Assembly: GCA_028821775.1 (NCBI GenBank)
Contig: JAPKFB010000045.1
Location: 1 to 40,881, forward strand
Reading direction: 5' to 3'
Length of the DNA stretch: 40,881 nt
Source of the DNA: Roseibacillus sp.
GTDB lineage: Bacteria > Verrucomicrobiota > Verrucomicrobiia > Verrucomicrobiales > Akkermansiaceae
Shown here in pieces: positions 32,740 through 40,881 of this stretch. A model generated the notes under the pieces. That model made no database searches and was not told the origin of the DNA. It was given only the letters and a program-made list of their open reading frames with translations. Position 1 is the first letter of the stretch; each line of letters opens with the position of its first letter. Both the position numbers and the translations under genes were made by a program.

Positions 32740-35628
32740 ATGCTCTTTCTTAATCCATGGCTCTTGATCGGACTGGCTGGCGTGCTGGTGCCGATCATTC
32801 TGCACATGATGCGGAGGCAGGCTGCGCAACCGCTGGACTGGGGAGCGATGCGCTTCCTTTTCGACACGGTGGCGATGCGCCGGCGGCGGATTGAGTGGGA
32901 AGACATGTTGTTGATGGCCGCCCGGTGCCTGCTCATCGCCCTGCTGGCTCTCGCCCTTGCCCGGCCCTTCGTGCCGCCCGATTCGAAAGTCCCCTGGGTT
33001 CTTTTGCTTCCGTTGGTTCTCTTGGGGGTAGCAGCCCTGGGGGCTTCGTTTGTGCTGAGCGGAAGGTGGGCTCGCTGGTTGACCAGGGGGACGGCCATCT
33101 TGCTTCTCCTCTCTGCTGTTGGGCTGATTTTATTTGAGCACCGGCTGAACCTGGAGCGTTTTCAAAATACCGGGAGCCGGGACCTCGCGCTTGTGATCGA
33201 CGCCTCCACTTCGATGGAGATGCCACGAGCCGATGGACGGACTCCGTTCGAGCTGGCCATCGAGGAAGCGATTGTGCTCGTGAAAGGAGCCCCTCGAGGG
33301 ACGGCGTTTTCGGTGATCCTGGGCGGGCCCTCGCCGGAGCAAGTGACCGGCGCGCCCCTGACCCATCGCGCGGATGTGATCGAAGTGCTTCAGGAGCTCC
33401 GTCCGGTGGGCGGGCCCTTTCGCGCGCACGACGCGTTGGGAGTGGCCTTGCTCAATCTGGCGCGGGGCTATCATGGCGCGAAGGAGATCATCGTTTTCAC
33501 GGACGGGCAGCGGTTGGGCTGGCGCCTGGACAGTCCGGCGGCCTGGAAATCACTTGCTGAGGCCGTTGACGGATTGCCGTATGAACCGAAATTGGTTGTG
33601 CGGACCTTTCCTCCGCCGGAGGCCATTCGCAATGTGGCAATCAGCAAAGTGGAGCTTTCCCGTGAGGTGGTGGGCACCGACCGGGAGGCTACGATTCGCA
33701 TCACGGTGGAGAACACGGGGACGGAGGCGATCACCCCTGAGACCGTGCAAGTCACCGTGGGGGACGAAACGTTGCCGGAACTGAAAATCGGGCAGCTTGC
33801 TCAGGGTCAGGAAGAGACCTTAGAAATCCGGCATCTTTTCAAGGAGGCCGGTCCGGTGGTGGTGGAGGCCCGGCTGGACTGCGGGGACGATTTGCGAAGT
33901 GACGACAAGCAGGAATTGGTGGTTGCAGTGAAGAAACGGCTGCCCATCTTGCTGGTCGATGGCAATTCGAGCGGAGGAGGATTTTTTGAGCGAGCGGCCG
34001 GACTTACCGCCTTGGCGCTAGCTCCCTCGGCCGCACTCTTCGGGGGAGAAAAGCCGGAGCTGAACTTCCTGATGGAGCCCACCGTGCTGGCGGCGCCGGA
34101 GATTACAAATTTCAGCGGACTTGATGACTATCGGGTGGTGGTCCTCGCGGATGTCCCACGTCTCCCGGCGCGCATCGCTGATTGGGTGGCTTCCTTCGTT
34201 GCGAATGGAGGGGGCTTGCTGGTGTTGGCTGGTCCGCGGGCGGATGAAGGGTTCTACAATGCGTGGGCTGGGCCGGATGGGGAATTGAGTCCAGTGGAGT
34301 TGGGTCCTCTGGAGGTGAAGCAGGAAGGGATCAACCCAGCGCCCTCAACTTTTGATCACGAGACCCTCGTTCTCTTCAAGGAGGAAAAGTCGTCTGATTT
34401 GAGCCAGGCCAAGATTTCCGGATTCAGAAGGGTGTCTCGCAAAAAGAAAGGCGGCTTCATCGCGGCGCGCTTCTCCAATGGCGAACCCTTTTTGGCCAGT
34501 CGGACCTACGGAAAGGGTCGGGTGATGCTGGCGACGTCCGCCTTTGATGTGCGGACGGGAAATCTCACCACCCGACGCACGTTTGTGCCATTTGTTCACG
34601 AGTTGGTGACTTGGTTGGCGGGTGCTGGGGAAGTGGTTCTCAACGTCGATGCCAATTGGCGGCCCGCCCTCGCCCTTCCCGGGGGCGGAGGGTTGATGGG
34701 AACCTACTATCGGAGTTCTGATTTACGTGACGGGATCGCGGTGGAACGGATTGATGGGGCGATCCAGTTTGATTGGAAGGACGGGGCTCCCTACCGACGG
34801 ATGAATCGCGATAACTTCAAAGTTCATTGGTCCGGTCAGCTTGTTCCGCCGGTGACGGGTGACTACAGATTCAAAGTGATCGTCGATGATTTTGCTCGGC
34901 TAGAGATCGACGGAAAACAGGTTCTCAAGGCGCAGGGGCAGGGGGAGAGTGAGGTCGTCAAGATGAAGGCCGGAGTTCCGGTGGCCATTGAGTTGGACTT
35001 CCAGGAGGACTACAGGGAGGCGAAGATCAGCCTTTGGTGGAAGGTGCCGGGAAGAGCGATGAAAATCATTCCGTCACGCGCCTTTATTCCGGGCAGCGGA
35101 GATGGCGAGAGGACCGTAGTAATGGCCAAGAGCAAGGCGACCGATCCAAAAGGGCGGACGCGGGAGGTAAAGCTTTCGATGGGCCGCCGGGGGCGGGTTC
35201 TCGAGCTAGACGGTTCGGCCATTCCCGGGCTCTACCAGGTGACGGTCCCCCCTCAACTGCAGAAGGAGATCGAGGCGTTTGCCGGTGGCGTGGTGCCGAT
35301 GGTGGTGAAGCGGGACATCCGCGAGAGCCGAATGACCAGTTTGGATGACGATGACAAGGGGTTGATCACGGGCAGCATCTACTTGGTGGAAGTGGGTTCA
35401 GTGAACGATATGCTGGCGGTTTTGAGTGGTGAGGGATTTGGGCAGGAGTTGTGGAAGATTCTCGCGGTGGCGGCCTTCTTCCTGTTGCTCCTCGAAGTGG
35501 CGCTGGCTCGTTGGATCTCGCTCTCGCGGCGCACCGCGGAAGAGGTGAAGGTGGAATTTGAGGAGCGTGGCGGGCCTGACGCCCTCATTCTTGAGAAGCT
35601 GGAGAAGCTGAAGAAGGTGCAATCATGA
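32740..35628 (+). CDS. BatA-like membrane vWA protein with a PA14 domain
   Basis: The 962-residue protein starts with the BatA-type N-terminal domain (LFLNPWLLIGLAGVLVPIILH, then RRRRIEWEDMLLMAARCLLIALLALALARP) and has about four membrane spans within residues 4-135. A vWA domain follows with a complete MIDAS motif DASTS (Asp154, Ser156, Ser158). A beta-rich region (about 295-390, adhesion/CARDB-like) and a glutamine amidotransferase-like alpha/beta region (about 400-620) come next. A PA14 domain occupies about 645-770 (GTYYRSSDL, then VTGDYRFKVIVDDFARLEIDG), which suggests sugar binding outside the cell. One last span lies near 905-930, followed by a short charged cytoplasmic tail. The PA14 insert is unusual for BatA-like proteins. 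Confidence 0.85.
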   Translation: MLFLNPWLLIGLAGVLVPIILHMMRRQAAQPLDWGAMRFLFDTVAMRRRRIEWEDMLLMAARCLLIALLALALARPFVPPDSKVPWVLLLPLVLLGVAALGASFVLSGRWARWLTRGTAILLLLSAVGLILFEHRLNLERFQNTGSRDLALVIDASTSMEMPRADGRTPFELAIEEAIVLVKGAPRGTAFSVILGGPSPEQVTGAPLTHRADVIEVLQELRPVGGPFRAHDALGVALLNLARGYHGAKEIIVFTDGQRLGWRLDSPAAWKSLAEAVDGLPYEPKLVVRTFPPPEAIRNVAISKVELSREVVGTDREATIRITVENTGTEAITPETVQVTVGDETLPELKIGQLAQGQEETLEIRHLFKEAGPVVVEARLDCGDDLRSDDKQELVVAVKKRLPILLVDGNSSGGGFFERAAGLTALALAPSAALFGGEKPELNFLMEPTVLAAPEITNFSGLDDYRVVVLADVPRLPARIADWVASFVANGGGLLVLAGPRADEGFYNAWAGPDGELSPVELGPLEVKQEGINPAPSTFDHETLVLFKEEKSSDLSQAKISGFRRVSRKKKGGFIAARFSNGEPFLASRTYGKGRVMLATSAFDVRTGNLTTRRTFVPFVHELVTWLAGAGEVVLNVDANWRPALALPGGGGLMGTYYRSSDLRDGIAVERIDGAIQFDWKDGAPYRRMNRDNFKVHWSGQLVPPVTGDYRFKVIVDDFARLEIDGKQVLKAQGQGESEVVKMKAGVPVAIELDFQEDYREAKISLWWKVPGRAMKIIPSRAFIPGSGDGERTVVMAKSKATDPKGRTREVKLSMGRRGRVLELDGSAIPGLYQVTVPPQLQKEIEAFAGGVVPMVVKRDIRESRMTSLDDDDKGLITGSIYLVEVGSVNDMLAVLSGEGFGQELWKILAVAAFFLLLLEVALARWISLSRRTAEEVKVEFEERGGPDALILEKLEKLKKVQS

Positions 35629-35686
35629 GGACGGAAGCGAGGAGCGAGATGCAGGAACCGGGAAGAAAGGAAGGGGAATCTCACGA

Positions 35687-38122
35687 ATGAGGATTCTGAA
35701 TTCATTGATTCGGGTCCTCTTGGTCTTCGGTCTCACCTGGGGGGTGATGGTGATGATCAAGAAAATCTTCTTCCTGGGGACTTCGTGGCCGCTTTGGTCC
35801 ATTGCCCTGATCACCGCCTTGGCGGTGGAGTTCATTGTTTTTCTTTACCGCTATGAGAAGGGTGCGGTGAGCCTTGCGAAAGGGCGTTGGCTGACGGCCT
35901 TGCGGCTCACCGCTCTGGCCGTCCTGGTGTGGATGCTCCTGCAACCTGTCTTCAGCCGGATGGTGACGCGCGAATTGGAGCGCGAAGTGGTGGTGGTGAT
36001 GGATGACTCCGCCTCGATGCACCTGAGAGATGAGGGAGAGACCGTGACGCGTTATGAACTGGCGGCGAGCGCTTTGGAGGAAAGCGGCCTCTTTGAGGAA
36101 CTCGAGGGCAAGGTGGGAGTGCGGATCATTCGCGCTGCGCGACGGGCCCTGGGAGAGGACGAGGAAATGGCGGAGGGCTGGGATCAGGCCACGGATTTGG
36201 CGGGGGCCATGGTGACCGTTATGGAGCAGGTTTCGCCCGACAATCTGGCTGGGATGGTGATGGTCAGCGATGGTCGTCACAACCGACCGGGCCGGGTGGA
36301 AGACATCGCGCGGCGCTACGGCATTCTGGATGTGCCGGTGGGTTTGGTGGCGGTGGGAAGTGAAAAGCCTCCTCGTGATGCGGCCATCCTCGAAGTGCGC
36401 TCTCCGGATGCGATCTATCTCGGGGATCGCATGCGGATGACTGCGGTGCTGAAATTCGACGGGTATCGCGGGAAGGTGGCCAAGGTGGTTCTCAAACGCG
36501 GAACGACCGTGGTGGAGGAGAAGGTGGTGCAGATTCCCCAGGACCATCACCGGGAGGAAATTCGCTTTCGCGATGTGCCGAAAGAGGGGGGAGTGAATGC
36601 CTATCAGGTCGAGCTGAAGCCGCTCGAGGGCGAGGAGTTTCCCAACAACAACAGTTGGAGTTTTGAGACCGCGATCACGGATGCGCGGACTAATGTTCTG
36701 ATCGTGGACTCTCACCCGCGGTGGGAATTTCGATATTTGCGCAATCTCTTCTATGGACGCGACAAATCGATTCACCTGCAGTACGTGCTCCTGGAACCCG
36801 ACACCATCCTGGGGCAGCGACCGAAGGAGGTGGCCGCGTCCGCGGCGCGAAAGTTTGGGGACGCGCAAGCGACCAAGCTGCCGGAGAGCGAAGAGGAGTG
36901 GCGCAAGTTCGATGTCATCATCCTGGGTGACGTCACCCCCGCTGCGATCAATGAGGAGAGGTGGGAGATCATCCGAAAGTGTGTCAACGACCGGGCCGCT
37001 CTTCTGGTGTTGATCGCGGGGCCGCGTCACATGCCGCACGCCATCGAGTCGGAGATCGCGCAAGAGCTCTTTCCAGTGAAATACAACTCGAACCGCCGCA
37101 CTTATTTTGGAACGGACGAGCCGCCCTACCGGTTGATGCTGACTGCGGAAGGACGGAGTCACGCGATCACGGCGCAGTCCGACAGCCGCTTGGAGAACGA
37201 ACGGTTGTGGGGCGAGTTCCCCGAGTTCCGTTGGCGACATACCCTCAAGGATTCGCTCATTGGAGTCAAGGAGGGTGCGGACATTCTGGTGGTGGCTAGT
37301 TTCGAAGATGAAAAGGAAGCTGAACTCACCAGTTCGAACCAGTTGGGCGAGGCCTTGGCCCGTCTGGCCAAGCGCAAAGAAAAGGAAGAAAAGAACGCGG
37401 TGTTAGTGGCGCAACAGGTGGGCCACGGCAAGGTGGTGATGTGGTTGACCGATCGCAGCTGGCGGTTGCGCGAAGGGGTGGGTGATGTGTATCACCACCG
37501 CTTCTGGGGGCAGCTTGTGCGGTGGGGAGCGGGACCCAATTTGCGCTCGGGAACGAGCACGGTGCGATTGGGATCGGATCAGCTGAGCTATACCGGTGAT
37601 GACCTCGTGCGGATCACGGCGCGGCTCTGGGATGAGGACAAGAATCCGGTCGAGGATGAGAGCCTGATGGCGGAAATTTGGAGAGACGGCGAGCGACTGA
37701 GCAAGGTTAAGATGAATTATGAGGAGGGATCGCCTGGGTTGCACACCGCGACGGCGGGGCCGTTTACTCAGTCGGGAGAGTTCCAGATCCTCGTGGTGGG
37801 GGACAAGGCGGAGGAGTTGCTTGAGGAAGAGGGGGAAGGAGGGGTCAAAACGGGATTTCGAGTGGTCGGCGCGCGTAGTCCGGTGGAACTCTCGGAGACC
37901 ACCCTGAATCGGCCTCTCCTGGAGGCGATTGCGGAGCTTTCCGGCGGCCGGGTGGTTGATCCCTCGGAAGTTGGAGAGCTGGCGGGGCTTTTTCTGACCG
38001 ACGAGGAGACCCTCGAAGAGCTCCGGGAGACCCGGCTTTGGGATCACTGGCTGCTCCTGGTGCTGGTTTGTGCCTTATTAACATCGGAATGGGTGATTAG
38101 AAGAGGCAGTGGCCTTCCGTAG
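35687..38122 (+). CDS. Membrane-anchored vWA / glutamine amidotransferase-like protein
   Basis: The 811-residue protein has three membrane spans at the N-terminus (about 8-28, 35-54 and 66-88). A vWA domain follows directly, with the MIDAS motif DDSAS (Asp106, Ser108, Ser110) and a GMVMVSDGRHNRPG strand. Residues of about 240-330 are a beta-sandwich. A class I glutamine amidotransferase-like domain spans about 335-620 (TNVLIVDSHPRWEFRYLRNLF, then KFDVIILGDV, GHGKVVMWLTD); no obvious catalytic Cys nucleophile is visible, so it is probably structural. A final span lies at about 788-804. It is the second vWA protein of the MoxR operon, 58 bases after the first, and a likely partner of it and the ATPase. 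Confidence 0.88.
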   Translation: MRILNSLIRVLLVFGLTWGVMVMIKKIFFLGTSWPLWSIALITALAVEFIVFLYRYEKGAVSLAKGRWLTALRLTALAVLVWMLLQPVFSRMVTRELEREVVVVMDDSASMHLRDEGETVTRYELAASALEESGLFEELEGKVGVRIIRAARRALGEDEEMAEGWDQATDLAGAMVTVMEQVSPDNLAGMVMVSDGRHNRPGRVEDIARRYGILDVPVGLVAVGSEKPPRDAAILEVRSPDAIYLGDRMRMTAVLKFDGYRGKVAKVVLKRGTTVVEEKVVQIPQDHHREEIRFRDVPKEGGVNAYQVELKPLEGEEFPNNNSWSFETAITDARTNVLIVDSHPRWEFRYLRNLFYGRDKSIHLQYVLLEPDTILGQRPKEVAASAARKFGDAQATKLPESEEEWRKFDVIILGDVTPAAINEERWEIIRKCVNDRAALLVLIAGPRHMPHAIESEIAQELFPVKYNSNRRTYFGTDEPPYRLMLTAEGRSHAITAQSDSRLENERLWGEFPEFRWRHTLKDSLIGVKEGADILVVASFEDEKEAELTSSNQLGEALARLAKRKEKEEKNAVLVAQQVGHGKVVMWLTDRSWRLREGVGDVYHHRFWGQLVRWGAGPNLRSGTSTVRLGSDQLSYTGDDLVRITARLWDEDKNPVEDESLMAEIWRDGERLSKVKMNYEEGSPGLHTATAGPFTQSGEFQILVVGDKAEELLEEEGEGGVKTGFRVVGARSPVELSETTLNRPLLEAIAELSGGRVVDPSEVGELAGLFLTDEETLEELRETRLWDHWLLLVLVCALLTSEWVIRRGSGLP

Positions 38123-38185
38123 TAATTAGGATTGTTCGAACAAGTTGAGGCACTTCATGTCTTACCTCATGACCCCGATTGACTG

Positions 38186-40881
38186 ATGAGTACGAGTATT
38201 CCCAAGGAAATTGTAGCACCCCTCAAGGCCCTTTTGAGGAGGGTCCGTCAGATGCAGCTGTTGCGTGGCTTGGCGGCGGTGACAACCATTGTTCTGGGAG
38301 GGCTCCTCATTGCCATGGCGGCGGATCTTGTGCTGCCATCTCTCCCCGTGATGGTGCGTTGGATCATGTTGGGCGCAATTGTGGGCGGCGCCCTGGGGGG
38401 AATCTGGGTTTGGCTCGTTCGACCCTTGAGGAATCCCATTTCGCTGGTGCAGGTGGCGCGTTGGTTGGAGACAAGGCATCCAAAGATCCAGGAAAGAGTG
38501 AGCACGGCGTTGGAGCTGACGAAGGGATCGAGCAGTGGAGTTTCGGAGTCCCTATTGCAGGAACTCATTCGCGCGGCGCGGACGGATGTGAAGGATCTCG
38601 ATCCGGGCATCGAAGTGAAGGCCAAGCGCGTGAAGCAGTGGATGTGGCCTTCCATTGGTCTGAGCGCGACCTTCTTGATCCTGCTCGCGATTTTTCCGGG
38701 TCAGATGCAGCGACTGTTCGTCCGGGTGGTGGCACCCTTTTCAGACTTAGGAAATGCGGGAGCGGTGCGTTTCACGATCGCCCCTCAGGATGTCGAAGTG
38801 TTGGAGGGGGACGAGGTGATTATCCTGATTCAGTATTCCGACCCCAGTGCCAAGGAACTGAACTTGGTGATGGCTAGAGAAGGGATGGAGACTTTGACAG
38901 AGCGGATCCAGACCGTGCGGGTGGAGCAGGGCGAGAGTGTGTTCGAGTACCGGCTGCCAGCGGCCAAGGAGAGTTTTCATTATCATGCCAGGATTGGCAG
39001 GGCGCAGAGTGATGGCTTCGAGGTGACGGTGGCGCCCCTCCCGCGGATCGAGGAGATCGAGATAGAATATGTCTTCCCGGAGTATACCAATCGGGCCCGC
39101 CAACGCCGATTGCTCGATCCCGGAGTGAAAGCTCTGGCGGGAACGAAGGTCGAATTGAGAGGACTGACCAATACCCCGGTGGAGAGCGGAAAGCTCCTGG
39201 TTGATGGCCGGGAGATGGGAACGGTTACGGTAGAGCCTGACGCCAAGGGCGGACGGGTGGAAATCGAGTGGACCCTTGTCCCGGAGAGCCGTGGCTTGGC
39301 GCAGATCATGCTGCACCATCGACTTGGTCGCGAGATTGAAGGCATTCGCTTTCCGGTGACGGTCCTGAAGGATCAAGTTCCTGAGGTGACCCTGGTGTCT
39401 CCAACGACGAGGGAGACTCGAGTTCGGACTGACGAGCAGATACTATTTGAGTATGAGGTCCGGGAAGATGTGGGAGTGCGGGGTGCTTCGGTGGAGCTTG
39501 AGGTGAATGGAGAGAAGCTGGCTTCGTTGCCTGGTGATTTACCGGAAGAGGACAGTCTGAGTCCGAGTCCGCTGTGGCGCGGAGAGCAAGTGGTATCGAT
39601 TGGTGCGTTGCTGGACGAGCGGAAGGATGCCCGCGAGCTCCGGATGCGCATTGCGGTCAGCGACACCCTGCCCAAGTCGTTGGGTGGTCCCGGAATCGGC
39701 TACTCGGAGTGGCGGGTCTTTCACATTGATCGCCACGCGGAGTCCCTGGTGCGCCAGGAATTGCGCGCGCAGCAGAGTGACGTGCGCGAGACCTTGCAGA
39801 AAGCGATTCAAGAAGTGCGGGAGGCCAAGGATCGAATCCAACAGCACGAGCACGAGATGAAGAAGGAGGAGATCACGGAGCAGGCCGAAAAACACTTCGC
39901 GGAAGCGCGGGAGAAACTGGCAAGTGCGCAGGAAAAGTTGATGGAATTGGCGGAGCGCATGGAGCGGGGCGTGCATGCCGCCAAGGCGCCTGACGTGCGG
40001 GAGGCCGTGCAGGACGTGGCTGAGTCACGAGAGCATCTGGAGAATGCTCCCTTGCAGGACCCTGGGGAGGGACGTGAAGAAGAATTGAAGGAAGCGAGGG
40101 TCCAAGCGCAGGAAGCGATCGAAAAGTTGGAGGCGATTCAGGAGGAGGTGCAGAAGGATGAGGGGAAGCTCAACGAGTTGGCAAAGCTCAGTGAGTTGGC
40201 GCAGCGGGAGAACGAGATTGCCCGGCAGGCCAAGAATGCGGAGCAAGAGGAAGGGGCGGAGGCTCCAGCCGATCAGCAGCTGCAGCAGGATCAGCGCCAG
40301 GTGGAAAATGAACTGAAGAACCAGGTGAACCAAAACCAGGAAGCGAAGGCAGAGATGTTGGAGAGCCAGGCCGATGCCGCCGCAGAATTGTCCGAGCAGG
40401 CGGCGGAACTTTCCGAGCGCCAGGAGGGACTGGCAGAGGCTGCGGAGGCGCAAGCCACCGCGCAGGAAGGACAGGAGCCGCAGGAAGGACAGCAGCCGCA
40501 GGAAGGACAGCAGCCGCAGGAAGGGCAGCAGCCGCAGGAAGGGCAGCAGCCACAGGAAGGACAGCAGCCACAGGAAGGACAGCAGCCACAGGAAGGACAG
40601 GAGCAGAGCGAATCGTTGGCGGAGTTGGCGGAACAGATTCGCGATCAACTGGCCGAGGAACAGGCATCGATTGTGGAAGCTGCTCAGGAGCAACTCGCGG
40701 AAGCTCGCGAGAACCTTGAGGAGCGCGCAAATTTGTTGCCCGAAGCCATTGGGGAAGCTCAAGGCGTCTTGGAGGCGCTCGAAGAAAATCTGCCGAAAGC
40801 TGCAGCTGAAGCCGCCCAGCAAGCCGCCGAGGCGTTGGAGAGCCTTGCCCTCCCCAGTGAGGAGCGGGGCCAGGGTGAAGG
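38186..40881 (+). CDS. DUF4175-like membrane protein with coiled coil and QEGQQP repeats (partial, 3' end missing)
   Basis: The frame opens at ATG 38186 and runs without a stop to the window edge (898 codons visible), so the C-terminus is missing. Two adjacent membrane spans lie at about residues 28-47 and 52-74, and a third near 150-168. The large middle part (about 180-520) looks like tandem beta-sandwich domains (RFTIAPQDVEVLEGDEVIILIQY, then PRIEEIEIEYVFPEYTNR). From about 530 it is a long Glu/Gln/Ala/Lys coiled coil (EAREKLASAQEKLMELAERM), broken by eight QEGQQP-type hexapeptides. This plan fits the DUF4175-like protein at the end of many verrucomicrobial and planctomycete MoxR/vWA operons. 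It lies 63 bases after the second vWA gene. Confidence 0.85.
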   Translation, partial: MSTSIPKEIVAPLKALLRRVRQMQLLRGLAAVTTIVLGGLLIAMAADLVLPSLPVMVRWIMLGAIVGGALGGIWVWLVRPLRNPISLVQVARWLETRHPKIQERVSTALELTKGSSSGVSESLLQELIRAARTDVKDLDPGIEVKAKRVKQWMWPSIGLSATFLILLAIFPGQMQRLFVRVVAPFSDLGNAGAVRFTIAPQDVEVLEGDEVIILIQYSDPSAKELNLVMAREGMETLTERIQTVRVEQGESVFEYRLPAAKESFHYHARIGRAQSDGFEVTVAPLPRIEEIEIEYVFPEYTNRARQRRLLDPGVKALAGTKVELRGLTNTPVESGKLLVDGREMGTVTVEPDAKGGRVEIEWTLVPESRGLAQIMLHHRLGREIEGIRFPVTVLKDQVPEVTLVSPTTRETRVRTDEQILFEYEVREDVGVRGASVELEVNGEKLASLPGDLPEEDSLSPSPLWRGEQVVSIGALLDERKDARELRMRIAVSDTLPKSLGGPGIGYSEWRVFHIDRHAESLVRQELRAQQSDVRETLQKAIQEVREAKDRIQQHEHEMKKEEITEQAEKHFAEAREKLASAQEKLMELAERMERGVHAAKAPDVREAVQDVAESREHLENAPLQDPGEGREEELKEARVQAQEAIEKLEAIQEEVQKDEGKLNELAKLSELAQRENEIARQAKNAEQEEGAEAPADQQLQQDQRQVENELKNQVNQNQEAKAEMLESQADAAAELSEQAAELSERQEGLAEAAEAQATAQEGQEPQEGQQPQEGQQPQEGQQPQEGQQPQEGQQPQEGQQPQEGQEQSESLAELAEQIRDQLAEEQASIVEAAQEQLAEARENLEERANLLPEAIGEAQGVLEALEENLPKAAAEAAQQAAEALESLALPSEERGQGE
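40463..40606 (+). repeat. Eight in-frame 18-base tandem repeats
   Basis: Units begin at 40463, 40481, 40499, 40517, 40535, 40553, 40571 and 40589. They encode QEGQEP, six copies of QEGQQP, and QEGQEQ. Bases differ at synonymous sites (GGA/GGG and CCG/CCA), with neighbouring units sharing variants, which is what recent slippage or unequal crossing-over would leave. The hexapeptide forms a flexible, hydrophilic linker between two coiled-coil segments. Confidence 0.93.

Noticed and set aside
40463..40606. Regular short repeats that could suggest a CRISPR array
   Set aside because: The repeats are contiguous with no spacers, are in frame and encode a hexapeptide.

Overview
The window looks like a chromosomal segment of a high-GC Verrucomicrobiota bacterium (or a close PVC-group relative). 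Three things point there. Three planctomycete-type cytochrome/DUF1549/DUF1553 proteins occur, two of them next to DUF1501 proteins. A MoxR/DUF58/von Willebrand factor A/DUF4175-like membrane operon fills the right end. The ssb promoter carries a perfect copy of the LexA operator reported for Verrucomicrobia (TGTTC-N4-GAACA). No plasmid, phage, IS element, CRISPR array, tRNA or rRNA gene was seen.

Layout. 1-1400: a secreted single-haem protein on the plus strand. 1402-11431: a minus-strand block, read in transcription order as a PSD1-type lipoprotein with a LamG-like insert, a DUF255 thioredoxin-like exported protein, a PSD1-type cytochrome protein, and a DUF1501 protein translationally coupled to it. 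11627-13148: small minus-strand genes (YbjN-like, a PH-like membrane protein, a truncated DUF1801 gene). 13352-17305: a two-component cassette made of a stand-alone Hpt protein, a divergent sigma-54 activator-type response regulator, and a soluble hybrid kinase overlapping it by 4 bases. 17306-18119: an 814-base gap with a sigma-54-like -24/-12 palindrome, an AT-rich inverted repeat and a stable hairpin. 18120-22319: uvrB, an SDR oxidoreductase, a TMEM220-like membrane protein and ssb. 22280-23011: the remnant of a calcium-repeat surface protein. 23250-26526: a second DUF1549/DUF1553 plus DUF1501 pair, ended by a strong terminator. 27142-30473: deoC and two aldehyde dehydrogenase-family genes. 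30681-40881: the MoxR operon, cut by the window edge inside its last gene.

How the genes work together. The DUF1549/DUF1553 and DUF1501 proteins are exported partners of unknown biochemical role; the DUF255 protein may serve as a thiol or folding partner for the haem proteins beside it. DeoC would split deoxyribose-5-phosphate into glyceraldehyde-3-phosphate and acetaldehyde, and the following aldehyde dehydrogenase could oxidise the aldehyde. The second, catalytically dead dehydrogenase half-gene makes the pair look like a split ALDH16 enzyme. The MoxR operon encodes an ATPase, a DUF58 adaptor and membrane-anchored vWA proteins, a plan usually tied to assembly or maturation of envelope proteins.

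The observations most worth following are the split ALDH16-like pair, the perfect LexA box at ssb (absent at uvrB), and the possible sigma-54-driven transcript next to the sigma-54 activator gene.
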